Shown: positions 6,228-13,667, numbered from the stretch's first letter. The stretch is 18,700 nt of DNA from an uncultured Lachnospiraceae bacterium (GCA_945836565.1 CAMALN010000008.1:1-18700); one strand, 5' to 3'. The notes: generated by a model from the sequence alone, not told the origin. Program-made: numbers and translations.

Positions 6228-7226
6228 TTGGATAAGCTTCGTATATTGTTTTATGATACAAAAAAATATGATAGGGATTCTTTTGAAAAAGCTATAAAAG
6301 AATATGATGATATACACATTGACTATCTGGATGCGGATTTGTCATTACAGACAACAAGCCTGGCAAAGGGCTATGATGCGGTATGCGCATTTGTAAGCTC
6401 AGATGTAAGCGGGGATATACTTGAAGGTCTTGCACAAAACGATATTAAGCTTGTGCTTATGAGGTGTGCGGGCTTTAATAATGTTGATGTGGACAAGGCT
6501 AAGGAATTGGGTATAACAGTACTTCGCGTTCCGGGATATTCGCCTGAGGCAGTGGCTGAACACGCTATGGCACTTGCTCTTGCGGTTAACCGTCATATTC
6601 ATAAGGGCTATATTAAGGTGAGAGAGAATAATTTCAGTCTCATCGGACTTACAGGCATAAACTTTTTTGGAAAGACTGCCGGTATAGTAGGAACCGGAAA
6701 AATAGGTGCTGCTATGTGTAGGATATGCAAGGGCTTCGGAATGAAGGTTATAGCATATGATATGTATCCAAACAAGGATTTGGATTTCGTAGAATATGTT
6801 GACTTTGATACACTTCTTGCACAAAGCGATTTGATATCGTTACATTGTCCTCTGACTCCGGAGACAAAGCATCTTATCTGTGACAAAACGATACAGAAGA
6901 TGAAGGATAACGTTATACTTGTAAATACCTCGAGAGGAGCCTTGATAAAGACAGAGGATTTGATAAGCGGAATAAGGGCGAAAAAGTTCTTTGGTGTAGG
7001 ACTTGATGTATATGAAGAAGAGACAAACAATGTATTTGAGAACAGAGAGGATGACATATTAGAGACTTCAATAACCTCGAGACTTCTTTCGTTTCCAAAT
7101 GTAATAGTGACATCGCATCAGGGATTTCTGACAGAGGAAGCATTGCTTTCCATAAGTCACACTACACTTAAGAATGCACGTGATTATGCAAATGGTACAG
7201 TTGAGCAGTCTAACAGGGTATGTTAG
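6228..7226 (+). CDS. ldhA: D-lactate dehydrogenase, LdhA type (D-isomer 2-hydroxyacid dehydrogenase)
   Basis: Encodes 332 aa from a TTG start. The TTG is chosen because GGGAGGA (6213-6219) is correctly spaced from it and the product then begins MDKLRILFYDTKKYD, aligning with the N-terminus of Escherichia coli LdhA; an upstream in-frame ATG (6198) precedes the Shine-Dalgarno. It reduces pyruvate to D-lactate with NADH in fermentation. Visible features: RCAGFNNVDVDKAKELG and YSPEAVAEHAM in the catalytic domain, the Rossmann motif GTGKIG (155-160), LISLHCPLTPETKHL, catalytic Arg236 in NTSRGALI, the Glu of VYEEE (263-265), and catalytic His297 in TSHQGFLTEEAL. The whole length matches LdhA more closely than PGDH or VanH relatives. 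It leads a probable five-gene operon; the next start is 20 bases after its stop. Confidence 0.93.
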   Translation: MDKLRILFYDTKKYDRDSFEKAIKEYDDIHIDYLDADLSLQTTSLAKGYDAVCAFVSSDVSGDILEGLAQNDIKLVLMRCAGFNNVDVDKAKELGITVLRVPGYSPEAVAEHAMALALAVNRHIHKGYIKVRENNFSLIGLTGINFFGKTAGIVGTGKIGAAMCRICKGFGMKVIAYDMYPNKDLDFVEYVDFDTLLAQSDLISLHCPLTPETKHLICDKTIQKMKDNVILVNTSRGALIKTEDLISGIRAKKFFGVGLDVYEEETNNVFENREDDILETSITSRLLSFPNVIVTSHQGFLTEEALLSISHTTLKNARDYANGTVEQSNRVC

Positions 7227-7246
7227 ATACTTATGAGGAGAGAGCA

Positions 7247-7726
7247 ATGGAATTAAACAGTTTAGCAGATGCCAGATATCTGTTGGAGCATAGACAGCTG
7301 GTGAATTATCTGTACAAGACAAAGAAGGATTCTATAAAGGGGTTATTACCTCTTATAGAGAATCTTGCTTATAGTACCTTCAAGACAAATTGTGAAGAAA
7401 ATAATATTGAATTTCCATACAGTGAAGATGATTTCAAGGTAAAGCAGCTTGAGCTTTCTGATAAAATCAAAGCAGTAAAGCTGGAGCTGCCTGAGCCACA
7501 GGATGAATCACAGTGCTATGCAGTTTATTTTGTGTACGCTACTGATTTTAGCAGGATGTATTACTTTACCATAGAGAAGGAGTTGCATGGGAAAGAACAG
7601 AAATTGGGTGGCTGGATGAAAAAAGCACATTTTAATCATGGCTTGGTAGAGCTGGATGAGGAATCCCAGAAGCAGAAGATGCTCAAGATATTTGAAGAGT
7701 CACCGATTATCAATAGGGAAAAGTAG
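7247..7726 (+). CDS. Uncharacterised 159-aa protein
   Basis: I do not recognise the family. The start ATG at 7247 has GAGGAGAG (7235-7242) at good spacing; an in-frame ATG at 7220 overlaps the end of ldhA and has no such signal. The product is soluble, with no signal peptide or membrane segment, and mixed alpha/beta in appearance: a helical N-terminal half (ARYLLEHRQLVNYLYKTKKD, then IKGLLPLIENLAYSTFKTN) and a central strand-rich part with aromatic residues (CYAVYFVYATDFSRMYYFTI), followed by a GGWMKKAHFNHG loop. It has one Cys in the helical part and one in the strand part and no obvious catalytic motif. It lies 20 bases after ldhA and 19 bases before the PocR gene, so is probably in the same operon. 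Its 3' end may contain a sigma-28-like promoter. Confidence 0.75.
   Translation: MELNSLADARYLLEHRQLVNYLYKTKKDSIKGLLPLIENLAYSTFKTNCEENNIEFPYSEDDFKVKQLELSDKIKAVKLELPEPQDESQCYAVYFVYATDFSRMYYFTIEKELHGKEQKLGGWMKKAHFNHGLVELDEESQKQKMLKIFEESPIINREK
7683..7709 (+). promoter_or_regulatory. Candidate sigma-28 (FliA/SigD) promoter before the PocR gene
   Basis: TCAAGATA (7683-7690), an 11-base spacer and ACCGATTA (7702-7709) fit the FliA consensus TAAAGTTT-N11-GCCGATAA, with the CCGAT core intact and exact spacing; in the Bacillus form it reads TCAA-N15-ACCGATTA. It lies inside the 3' end of the preceding gene, with a predicted start about 30 bases before the PocR ATG. A chance match in coding sequence is possible. 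Confidence 0.35.
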
Positions 7727-7745
7727 TGTATTTTGGGGGAATTAT

Positions 7746-8999
7746 ATGGTCAAGACAAGATTGACTGATTTTATAAATGTTGAGCTGCTTCAAAGCATGC
7801 AGGATATGTTTGTAAAATCTACAGGACTTATAGCACATATATTGGATCAGGATGGTAATCCAATTACATATAACAGCGTTAGGGATGAGTTCTATGAAAA
7901 GGTTATAAAATCATCACCTCTGGCTGTTGAAGAGCATCAACAGCAGAGAAGGCTTGGAGCTATGAAGGCTCTGATAGAAGAAAAACCGTACATACATGAT
8001 TGCTTTGGGTGTGTAAAAAGATTCGCTGTACCTATCATCATAAGAGGACAATATCTGGGATGCTTTATGGGTGGTAGGGCTATTATTGAAGAGCCCGTCA
8101 GAAAAAGCTGTGATGTGTGGGCGGATAGTTTTAAGCTTGATAAGGACAGCTTTTTTGAAGAGATAGGTAAAATGAAGAGATTTACCAGCATTGAGTTAAA
8201 CAATTGTATTGAGCTGGCGGCATATTTTATGACACTTGTAGAAAAGATTGCAAGGGAAAATTTCTATAACAGACAGCAGGTCGAGGAGGTTAAGATTAAG
8301 TCTGAATCTCAGATGAATTATATAAGCGAGATTAGTACTATTGTAGAAAAAGCTGCCGGTAATATTTCACGAGAGGCATATGCCATAGCGGAAGAGATTA
8401 CGGGAGAGTCTAAGGATAAATTTATAAAGCTTGCGGAAGAAGTGAAGAAATTCACGGATGAGGTACAAGGTACTATTGAGTATGCAAAGTTCTCTGAATG
8501 GCAGCTTACATATAATGATTATAATTATAGCATAGAACAGATGATGGATATAGTGTGTGGGACTGCCAACAGAAAGCTTTCTGAACAGCAAAAAGAGGTT
8601 TCATACAGAATTGGATGTCAGGAAGATGCTATGCTTATGGGAGATGCAGGCTGCATAAGTCAGGTTATAAATAAGCTTATTAATTTCTGTGCACACGAGC
8701 TTGGCGCTGACAGGATAAGAGTTTATGCTGATTCCAGCAAGAAGGGGTATGCTACATTTCTTGAGATAAACATTCAGACTACAATAGGAAAAAGTGGACA
8801 GGAAATATTTGATATATTGGATAACAACTTTGATTTTAGAACACTTGCGGCTTATATGGCGGTGAATACCGAGGATAATCCATTTGCTCAGGTTGGAAAT
8901 CTTGTAAGACATATGAATGGAATGATACGTCTTGATACTTACGGTGGAGGATTAATTGAATTCGTGATGTCGGTTCCTCAGCTCGAGGTAGTTGAATAA
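7746..8999 (+). CDS. PocR-type sensor domain fused to a degenerate histidine-kinase-like core
   Basis: Encodes 417 aa, cytoplasmic. The ATG at 7746 follows GGGGGA (7735-7740); an in-frame upstream ATG lies inside the preceding gene and was rejected. Residues about 5-165 are a PocR ligand-binding domain: FVKSTGLIAHILDQDGNPIT, the Cys motif HDCFGCVKRFAVPIIIRGQY (Cys86, Cys89) and LGCFMGGRAI. PocR domains bind small hydrocarbon derivatives. Residues about 180-250 are helical where a kinase would have its H-box, but no SHE-x-R-x-P motif is present. Residues about 250-415 keep the outline of a kinase ATPase domain (MGDAGCISQVINKLINF, and at the end LVRHMNGMIRLDTYGGG then FVMSVP), but the N-box asparagine pattern and the DxGxG box are missing. 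It is probably a non-catalytic sensor. The c-di-GMP gene that follows starts 16 bases later, a likely partner. Confidence 0.75.
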   Translation: MVKTRLTDFINVELLQSMQDMFVKSTGLIAHILDQDGNPITYNSVRDEFYEKVIKSSPLAVEEHQQQRRLGAMKALIEEKPYIHDCFGCVKRFAVPIIIRGQYLGCFMGGRAIIEEPVRKSCDVWADSFKLDKDSFFEEIGKMKRFTSIELNNCIELAAYFMTLVEKIARENFYNRQQVEEVKIKSESQMNYISEISTIVEKAAGNISREAYAIAEEITGESKDKFIKLAEEVKKFTDEVQGTIEYAKFSEWQLTYNDYNYSIEQMMDIVCGTANRKLSEQQKEVSYRIGCQEDAMLMGDAGCISQVINKLINFCAHELGADRIRVYADSSKKGYATFLEINIQTTIGKSGQEIFDILDNNFDFRTLAAYMAVNTEDNPFAQVGNLVRHMNGMIRLDTYGGGLIEFVMSVPQLEVVE

Positions 9000-9015
9000 C
9001 AGGAGAGTGTAAGAT

Positions 9016-10692
9016 ATGGGGTGTTTTGATTTTGAAAAGTACATAAAATGTATAGAAGACTTCGTATACGATATGAAAAACAATGATACTTATTTAGGGG
9101 AAGAGATGGCGAACAGGCTAAAACCTCTATGCGAGCTTTTGAGGGTATCATTGGTTACTACCAGATTTTATGAGAGTCAAAAGGACGTACTGGAGAACAA
9201 TTTCAAATATGATGAGCTGAAGGTGAATGACAAGAATCCGCAGTATGATGAGTGTTGCTATGTAGCTCAGGATGAGACGACTACAGCAGGATATGAGGTA
9301 CATTATAAGGCATATAAGTCCTTGGATGATGAGCCGTGGACAGAGCAGGAAAAGGATGCTGTAAAATTTGTTTTGAATCTTATGTTCGTTTTCAGTGGAA
9401 GGATAAGGCTTATCGCGAAATGTGAGGAGCTTACCTTCTATGATGTGGAGACAAAGCTTCCGAATTCTGCTTATTTCAGAATGGAATGTCAGAAGAAGAT
9501 AAATATGGGAAGTGCAAAGGAATACTGCGTTTTGTTTTATAATATCAGGGGTTTTGCAAGACTCAATGCAACCTTCGGAAGAAATATGTGTTTGAAGGTT
9601 ATGACCTTATATGCGCAAGGTCTCAAGAGTGTTATGGCAGAAAGTGGTTTTGTGTGCAGACTGGGCGGTGACAATTTTGCATGTCTTGTGAGAAATGATA
9701 AGCTTGATTCTGTAAAATCATATCTTGCAGGAACGCTCGTCGAGGTTGATGATGAGGTGGTTGATAAGGTTACGATGAGCGCCAGTGTGGGTATATATGA
9801 GATGCATGAGGATATCAGGGATGCGAGTGAAGCGCTCGAGAATGCCAGTAAGGCATGTAACATAGCAAAGAATGTATTGAAGGAGCCATACGTATACTAT
9901 AACGAAGATGTTATGGAGCATCTGTCTGAAAATCGTATATATGAGGATCTTTTTCCTGATGCAATTGAAAATGAGGAATTCAAGGTCTACTATCAGCCTA
10001 AGGTTAATCTTAAGGATTATAAGCTTTGTGGTGCAGAGGCACTATGCAGGTGGGTTCATGACGGAGAAATATTGATGCCTTACAAATTTATTCCTTTGTT
10101 TGAACAGTCTAATCTTATATGTGAGCTTGACTTTTATATGCTTGAGCATGTGTGTAAGGATTTGAGAAGCTGGTTGGATTCAGGCAGACAGATAGTAACT
10201 GTTTCCGTCAACCTCTCTAGAAAACACTTTGGTGCACCGGATTTACTTACAAAAATTATAGAAATAATAGACAGCTACAATGTTCCTCATGAGTACATAG
10301 AGATTGAGCTTACGGAAACTACAACGGACGTTGACTATGACTATCTGAAGAGCATAGTGTATGGATTAAAGTCGGTGGGAATAAGGACATCGGTTGATGA
10401 TTTTGGTGTCGGATATTCGTCACTTAATCTTATTAGGGATTTACCTTGGGATGTAATTAAGCTTGACAAGAGCTTTCTATATATGTGCGATGATGATAGT
10501 CGCGGCAATACGATGCTTAAGCATGTAATAGCCCTGACTCAAAGTCTTGGTATGGAATGTATAGTAGAAGGCGTGGAGTCTATAAAGCACGTTAAGCTTC
10601 TAAAGGAGAATAACTGCTTTAACGCACAAGGCTTTTATTTTGACAAACCTATACAAAAAAGTGAATTTGAAGATAGATTATCATATTTATGA
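9016..10692 (+). CDS. GGDEF-EAL protein with dead GGDEF and intact EAL; predicted c-di-GMP phosphodiesterase
   Basis: Encodes 558 aa with no membrane segment. Residues 1-135 form an N-terminal domain I cannot name, perhaps GAF-like. Residues about 136-295 are a GGDEF domain whose signature reads GGDNF (217-221), so the catalytic acid is Asn; the metal-binding position in VLFYNIRGF is also not Asp. Diguanylate cyclase activity is unlikely. Residues about 305-555 are an EAL domain with the key residues: EAL (341-343), Asn399 in SVNLSRKHF, the ELTE glutamates (431, 434), DDFG (461-464), Lys482 in IKLDKSF, the IVEGVES glutamates and Gln538 in AQGFYFDKPI. It should hydrolyse c-di-GMP to pGpG, lowering c-di-GMP and favouring motility over attachment. 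The Shine-Dalgarno is AGGAGAG (9001-9007). The PocR protein just upstream may control it. Confidence 0.9.
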   Translation: MGCFDFEKYIKCIEDFVYDMKNNDTYLGEEMANRLKPLCELLRVSLVTTRFYESQKDVLENNFKYDELKVNDKNPQYDECCYVAQDETTTAGYEVHYKAYKSLDDEPWTEQEKDAVKFVLNLMFVFSGRIRLIAKCEELTFYDVETKLPNSAYFRMECQKKINMGSAKEYCVLFYNIRGFARLNATFGRNMCLKVMTLYAQGLKSVMAESGFVCRLGGDNFACLVRNDKLDSVKSYLAGTLVEVDDEVVDKVTMSASVGIYEMHEDIRDASEALENASKACNIAKNVLKEPYVYYNEDVMEHLSENRIYEDLFPDAIENEEFKVYYQPKVNLKDYKLCGAEALCRWVHDGEILMPYKFIPLFEQSNLICELDFYMLEHVCKDLRSWLDSGRQIVTVSVNLSRKHFGAPDLLTKIIEIIDSYNVPHEYIEIELTETTTDVDYDYLKSIVYGLKSVGIRTSVDDFGVGYSSLNLIRDLPWDVIKLDKSFLYMCDDDSRGNTMLKHVIALTQSLGMECIVEGVESIKHVKLLKENNCFNAQGFYFDKPIQKSEFEDRLSYL

Positions 10693-10716
10693 TATTTCTA
10701 TAGTTAAGAGGTATAT

Positions 10717-11337
10717 ATGGCAAAAAAATATTATGCTGTAAGGGTTGGAAGAGTTCCGGGTATATATATTAGCTGGGCAGATTGCAGGAAGCAGGTGGAT
10801 GGCTTCTCAGGACCGGTGTATATGGGCTTTGATGATATCCAAAGCGCAGAAGAATTTCTAAAATGCAGTGATAATCATAGTAAAAGTGGCAAGGCGAATG
10901 AGTATATTACTCAGGAGGAGTTCGATAACTATGCTTTTGTCGATGGTTCGTATAACGCGACAACCAGGGTATACGGCTATGGTGGTTTTCTTGTAGAAAA
11001 TGGTAACAGACATATAATACAGGGACATGGCGATGATGTGGAAATGGCATCGATGAGGAATGTAGCAGGAGAGGTTTTAGGAAGCATGGCTGCGATAAAG
11101 CTTGCTCTCGAGCTTGGACTTACTGAGCTTGCAGTATATTATGATTATATGGGCATAGAGCAGTGGGCAAATGGCGGATGGAAGAGAAATAAAAAAGGAA
11201 CCATAGTTTATTATGATTATGTTCAAAGTATCAAAGATAAGATAAACCTTAAGTTTATTAAGGTAAAGGGACATTCCGGAGTTGAGGGAAATGAAGAAGC
11301 CGACCGTCTGGCAAAGCAGGCAGTCGGCATAGAATGA
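10717..11337 (+). CDS. rnhA: Ribonuclease HI with N-terminal RNA/DNA hybrid-binding domain
   Basis: Encodes 206 aa. Residues about 1-50 are the hybrid-binding domain also found in eukaryotic RNase H1 and caulimovirus VI (KYYAVRVGRVPGIYISWADC, then the GFSGPVYMGFDDIQSAEEFL segment). Residues about 70-205 are the RNase H1 fold with all catalytic acids: Asp76 in FVDGSYN, Glu119 in NVAGEVLG, Asp143 in YYDYMGIEQW and Asp196 in NEEADRLAK, plus His186 in KGHSGVEGN. It degrades the RNA strand of RNA-DNA hybrids, limiting R-loops and removing primers. It lies 24 bases after the EAL gene and is probably the last gene of the ldhA operon. Its final codons contain a strong hairpin that may serve the opposing gene. 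A convergent gene ends only 5 bases beyond its stop. Confidence 0.93.
   Translation: MAKKYYAVRVGRVPGIYISWADCRKQVDGFSGPVYMGFDDIQSAEEFLKCSDNHSKSGKANEYITQEEFDNYAFVDGSYNATTRVYGYGGFLVENGNRHIIQGHGDDVEMASMRNVAGEVLGSMAAIKLALELGLTELAVYYDYMGIEQWANGGWKRNKKGTIVYYDYVQSIKDKINLKFIKVKGHSGVEGNEEADRLAKQAVGIE
11299..11328 (-). terminator. Candidate terminator hairpin for the minus-strand gene, inside the rnhA 3' end
   Basis: GCCGAC (11299-11304) pairs with GTCGGC (11323-11328); after one C-A mismatch five more pairs follow (11306-11310 with 11317-11321), closing a 6-base loop. Read on the minus strand it lies just after the stop of the small membrane gene and is followed by TTCTTCATTTC, a moderately T-rich tail. 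On the plus strand there is no T-run after it. Strength as a terminator is uncertain. Confidence 0.45.
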
Positions 11338-11342
11338 TATAT

Positions 11343-11582
11343 CTAATATTTACTTAATTCCATAAGGAATTTGATGAGACCACATATTATTATGAATATA
11401 AAGAGGCTTATGTACCAGAAGCCTTTAAGTAAGGCCACTAGCGCTGTGATAAAAAGTAGGACAAGCATGCCTACAGTCATGGCAGTTAGTGGTTTTATCA
11501 TGTTTGCATCCTGATGTGCCAGAACGTAAACCACAAGATATATTAAGCTGTAAACAATGATAAGTATACCTAAAATTATCAC
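11343..11582 (-). CDS. Small hydrophobic membrane protein of unknown function
   Basis: Encodes 79 aa from a GTG start on the minus strand, the only convincing gene on that strand. Support is AGGAGG at 11591-11596 (minus-strand sense) 8 bases before the GTG, and an extended -10 promoter further upstream. The product has two or three membrane segments: about residues 1-22 (ILGILIIVYSLIYLVVYVLA), about 33-52 (MTVGMLVLLFITALVALL) and about 53-73 (GFWYISLFIFIIICGLIKFL), joined by short loops with few charges, ending LMELSKY. No family is recognised. It converges on rnhA with a 5-base gap and is divergent from accD, separated by about 210 bases. No functional link to either neighbour can be claimed. 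Confidence 0.75.
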   Translation of the reverse strand: MIILGILIIVYSLIYLVVYVLAHQDANMIKPLTAMTVGMLVLLFITALVALLKGFWYISLFIFIIICGLIKFLMELSKY

Positions 11583-11609
11583 GTGTAAATCCTCCTAAGT
11601 ATTATAAAA

Positions 11610-11638
11610 AGATTATCATAAACACCGGCTTTTATCAA
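11610..11638 (-). promoter_or_regulatory. Promoter of the small membrane protein gene
   Basis: On the minus strand, TTGATA (11633-11638) and TAATCT (11610-11615) are separated by 17 bases, with the TG of an extended -10 just before the second box. The ribosome binding site lies 13 bases downstream, implying a very short leader. Confidence 0.55.
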
Positions 11639-11794
11639 GAAACAAATGAGTAAGGTGTGATTATTGAATATATACCGGCATATGTGATTTTGAATACTAC
11701 GTTACGAGGTTTGACATATATTTATACAATATGATACAAATGTATAGATAATGTGCAAAGGTAAGCACTGTATAAAGAGGAGTATTGATACAAA
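11639..11794 (+). promoter_or_regulatory. Promoter and leader region of the acc-fab cluster
   Basis: TTGACA at 11711-11716 is a perfect -35 box. The best -10 is TACAAA at 11735-11740 with TG at 11732-11733 (18-base spacing); exact boundaries are uncertain. Between the boxes lies CATAT (11715-11719) facing ATATG (11729-11733), a short dyad that could be an operator. I do not recognise a FapR or FabT consensus. The start codon of accD is about 50 bases downstream of the predicted start. Bases 11639-11700 show nothing I can name. Confidence 0.5.
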
Positions 11795-12688
11795 ATGGAA
11801 AAGAAATTAAGTATTTTCAAGAAAAAGCTTACAAGGCTTAGTAACTCAGAGAATACAATGGTGACCGAAAAGAAGGAAGCTGTTGAAAAAGAGGATGCAG
11901 TGGCAAAGGCTGAGGCTATGACTGAGTGTCCAAAATGTAAGCAGACATTTAAGAAAATTGTAATTAAGGAAAATATGAATGTCTGTATAGCCTGTGGATA
12001 TCATTTTGTGATTTCAGCAGAGAGAAGAGTCAGATTACTCACAGATCAGGGTTCATACAAACCTTTAAAATGCAAGGTTGATTTTGCAAATCCACTTGAA
12101 TATCCTGATTATGAGGATAAGATACATGCACTTCAAGCGAAAACGGGTATGGATGAAGCAGTATATACCTGCGTTGGAAAAATAGAAGGATATGAAGCAG
12201 TTATTGCAGTAATGAGTAGTAAATTCCTTATGGGTAGTATGGGTATAGCAGTTGGTGAAAAGGTTACTTATGCTATAGAATATGCAGACAGAAAGAAATT
12301 ACCGCTCATAATTTTTACAGCAAGTGGCGGAGCAAGAATGCAGGAGGGAATATTATCTCTTATGCAGATGGCTAAAACAAGTGCAGCCATAGAAAAATTC
12401 AATCTAAACGGCGGATTATATATATCGGTATTGACTCATCCTACTACAGGTGGTGTAAGCGCAAGCTTTGCTACGCTTGGAGATATTACACTGGCTGAGC
12501 CGGATGCCCTTATCGGCTTTGCAGGCCCCAGAGTAATAGAGCAGACTATAGGACAGAAGCTTCCGGAAGGCTTTCAGCGTTCGGAGTTCCAGATGGAACA
12601 TGGCTTTGTGGATCAAATAGTTCCAAGAAACAAGATGCGTGAGACTTTGGCGCTTATATTAAAGCTTCACTGTAAAAAGAGCAAATAA
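11795..12688 (+). CDS. accD: Acetyl-CoA carboxylase carboxyltransferase subunit beta
   Basis: Encodes 297 aa. AccD and AccA form the carboxyltransferase that moves CO2 from biotin on AccB to acetyl-CoA, making malonyl-CoA. The N-terminal zinc ribbon is intact (Cys45, Cys48, Cys64, Cys67 in ECPKCKQTF and VCIACGYHF). The crotonase-like core shows KFLMGSMGIAVGEKVTYAIE, ASGGARMQEGILSLMQMAK, HPTTGGVSASFATLGD and IGFAGPRVIEQTI. Before the ribbon there is a 44-residue Lys/Glu-rich extension (1-44), probably disordered. The ATG at 11795 lies 12 bases after AGAGGAG (11776-11782), a long spacing, so the true start is slightly uncertain; other in-frame ATGs follow at codons 22 and 42. The next gene starts 12 bases after its stop. 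Confidence 0.95.
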   Translation: MEKKLSIFKKKLTRLSNSENTMVTEKKEAVEKEDAVAKAEAMTECPKCKQTFKKIVIKENMNVCIACGYHFVISAERRVRLLTDQGSYKPLKCKVDFANPLEYPDYEDKIHALQAKTGMDEAVYTCVGKIEGYEAVIAVMSSKFLMGSMGIAVGEKVTYAIEYADRKKLPLIIFTASGGARMQEGILSLMQMAKTSAAIEKFNLNGGLYISVLTHPTTGGVSASFATLGDITLAEPDALIGFAGPRVIEQTIGQKLPEGFQRSEFQMEHGFVDQIVPRNKMRETLALILKLHCKKSK

Positions 12689-12700
12689 GGAGATGTTGAT

Positions 12701-13642
12701 ATGATAAAAGAGATAGATGCTAAAATATCCGAGATAGAGGCCTCTATAGAGCAGCTCCAGAAGGAAGAATGCGTTGACGAGGCACAGATATATGTACTTA
12801 GAAGACAGAGACATGATCTTATAAGGATGTGCAAGAATCTTGATGCACATGATAAGGTTTTTCTTGCAAGACATAAGAAGAGACCTAAGATAACAGAATA
12901 TATTGATAATATATTTGAGGATTTCTTTGAACAAAAGGGTGATGCACTTGGCAAGGATGATGGAAGTATATTTGGAGGAATTGCAACCTATCATGGTATG
13001 CCTGTGACTGTACTTGGACATAGAAAGGGCAATGACTTAAATGAGAATTTGAAGTGTAATTTTGGTATGCCGGGTCCTGAAGGATATCGTAAGGCGCTTA
13101 GAATGATGAAGCAGGCAGAGAAGTTTGGCAGACCTATTATTACATTTATAGATACCCCGGGAGCATATCCGGGGCTTGAGGCCGAGACAAATGGTCAGAG
13201 TATAGCAATTGCAAGCAACTTAGCAAAGATGAGTGCACTTAAGGTTCCGGTAATAGCAGTTGTAACCGGAGAAGGAAGCAGTGGAGGAGCCCTTGCAATA
13301 GGTGTTGCGAATAGTGTTCTTATGCTTGAAAATGCAGTATATTCAATTCTTTCACCGGAAGGCTATGCAACTATACTTTGGAAGGATTCAACAAGAGCTG
13401 ATGAAGCTTGTAATATGATGAAGCTTACAGCTCAGGATTTGAAGGGCTTTAATGTTGTAGACGATATAATTCCGGAGCCTGTAGGAGGAGCACATATCAA
13501 TCCTAAGGTGGTATATAAGTCAGTTGATAAATATATTAAGAAGGAATTGGATAAGCTTGTTAAGATGGGTCCGGATGAGCTTGCAAAGCATAGATATAAG
13601 AAGTTTAGAAGTATAGATTCGGATTATATGAAAATGATATAG
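12701..13642 (+). CDS. accA: Acetyl-CoA carboxylase carboxyltransferase subunit alpha
   Basis: Encodes 313 aa, the usual length for AccA. The N-terminal helical part (about 1-60) is followed by RPKITEYIDNIFEDFFEQKG, then the core: HRKGNDLNENLKCNFGMPGP, EGYRKALRMMKQAEKFGRPI, FIDTPGAYPGLEAETNGQS, GEGSSGGALAIGVANSVLML and SPEGYATILWKD. It pairs with AccD to form the A2B2 carboxyltransferase that commits acetyl-CoA to fatty-acid synthesis. The Shine-Dalgarno AAGGAG lies before the ATG at normal spacing. It follows accD by 12 bases, an arrangement that favours equal synthesis of the two subunits. The biotin carboxylase half (AccB, AccC) is not in this window. Confidence 0.97.
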   Translation: MIKEIDAKISEIEASIEQLQKEECVDEAQIYVLRRQRHDLIRMCKNLDAHDKVFLARHKKRPKITEYIDNIFEDFFEQKGDALGKDDGSIFGGIATYHGMPVTVLGHRKGNDLNENLKCNFGMPGPEGYRKALRMMKQAEKFGRPIITFIDTPGAYPGLEAETNGQSIAIASNLAKMSALKVPVIAVVTGEGSSGGALAIGVANSVLMLENAVYSILSPEGYATILWKDSTRADEACNMMKLTAQDLKGFNVVDDIIPEPVGGAHINPKVVYKSVDKYIKKELDKLVKMGPDELAKHRYKKFRSIDSDYMKMI

Positions 13643-13667
13643 ATAAAATATACAAAAGGGAGAGACC

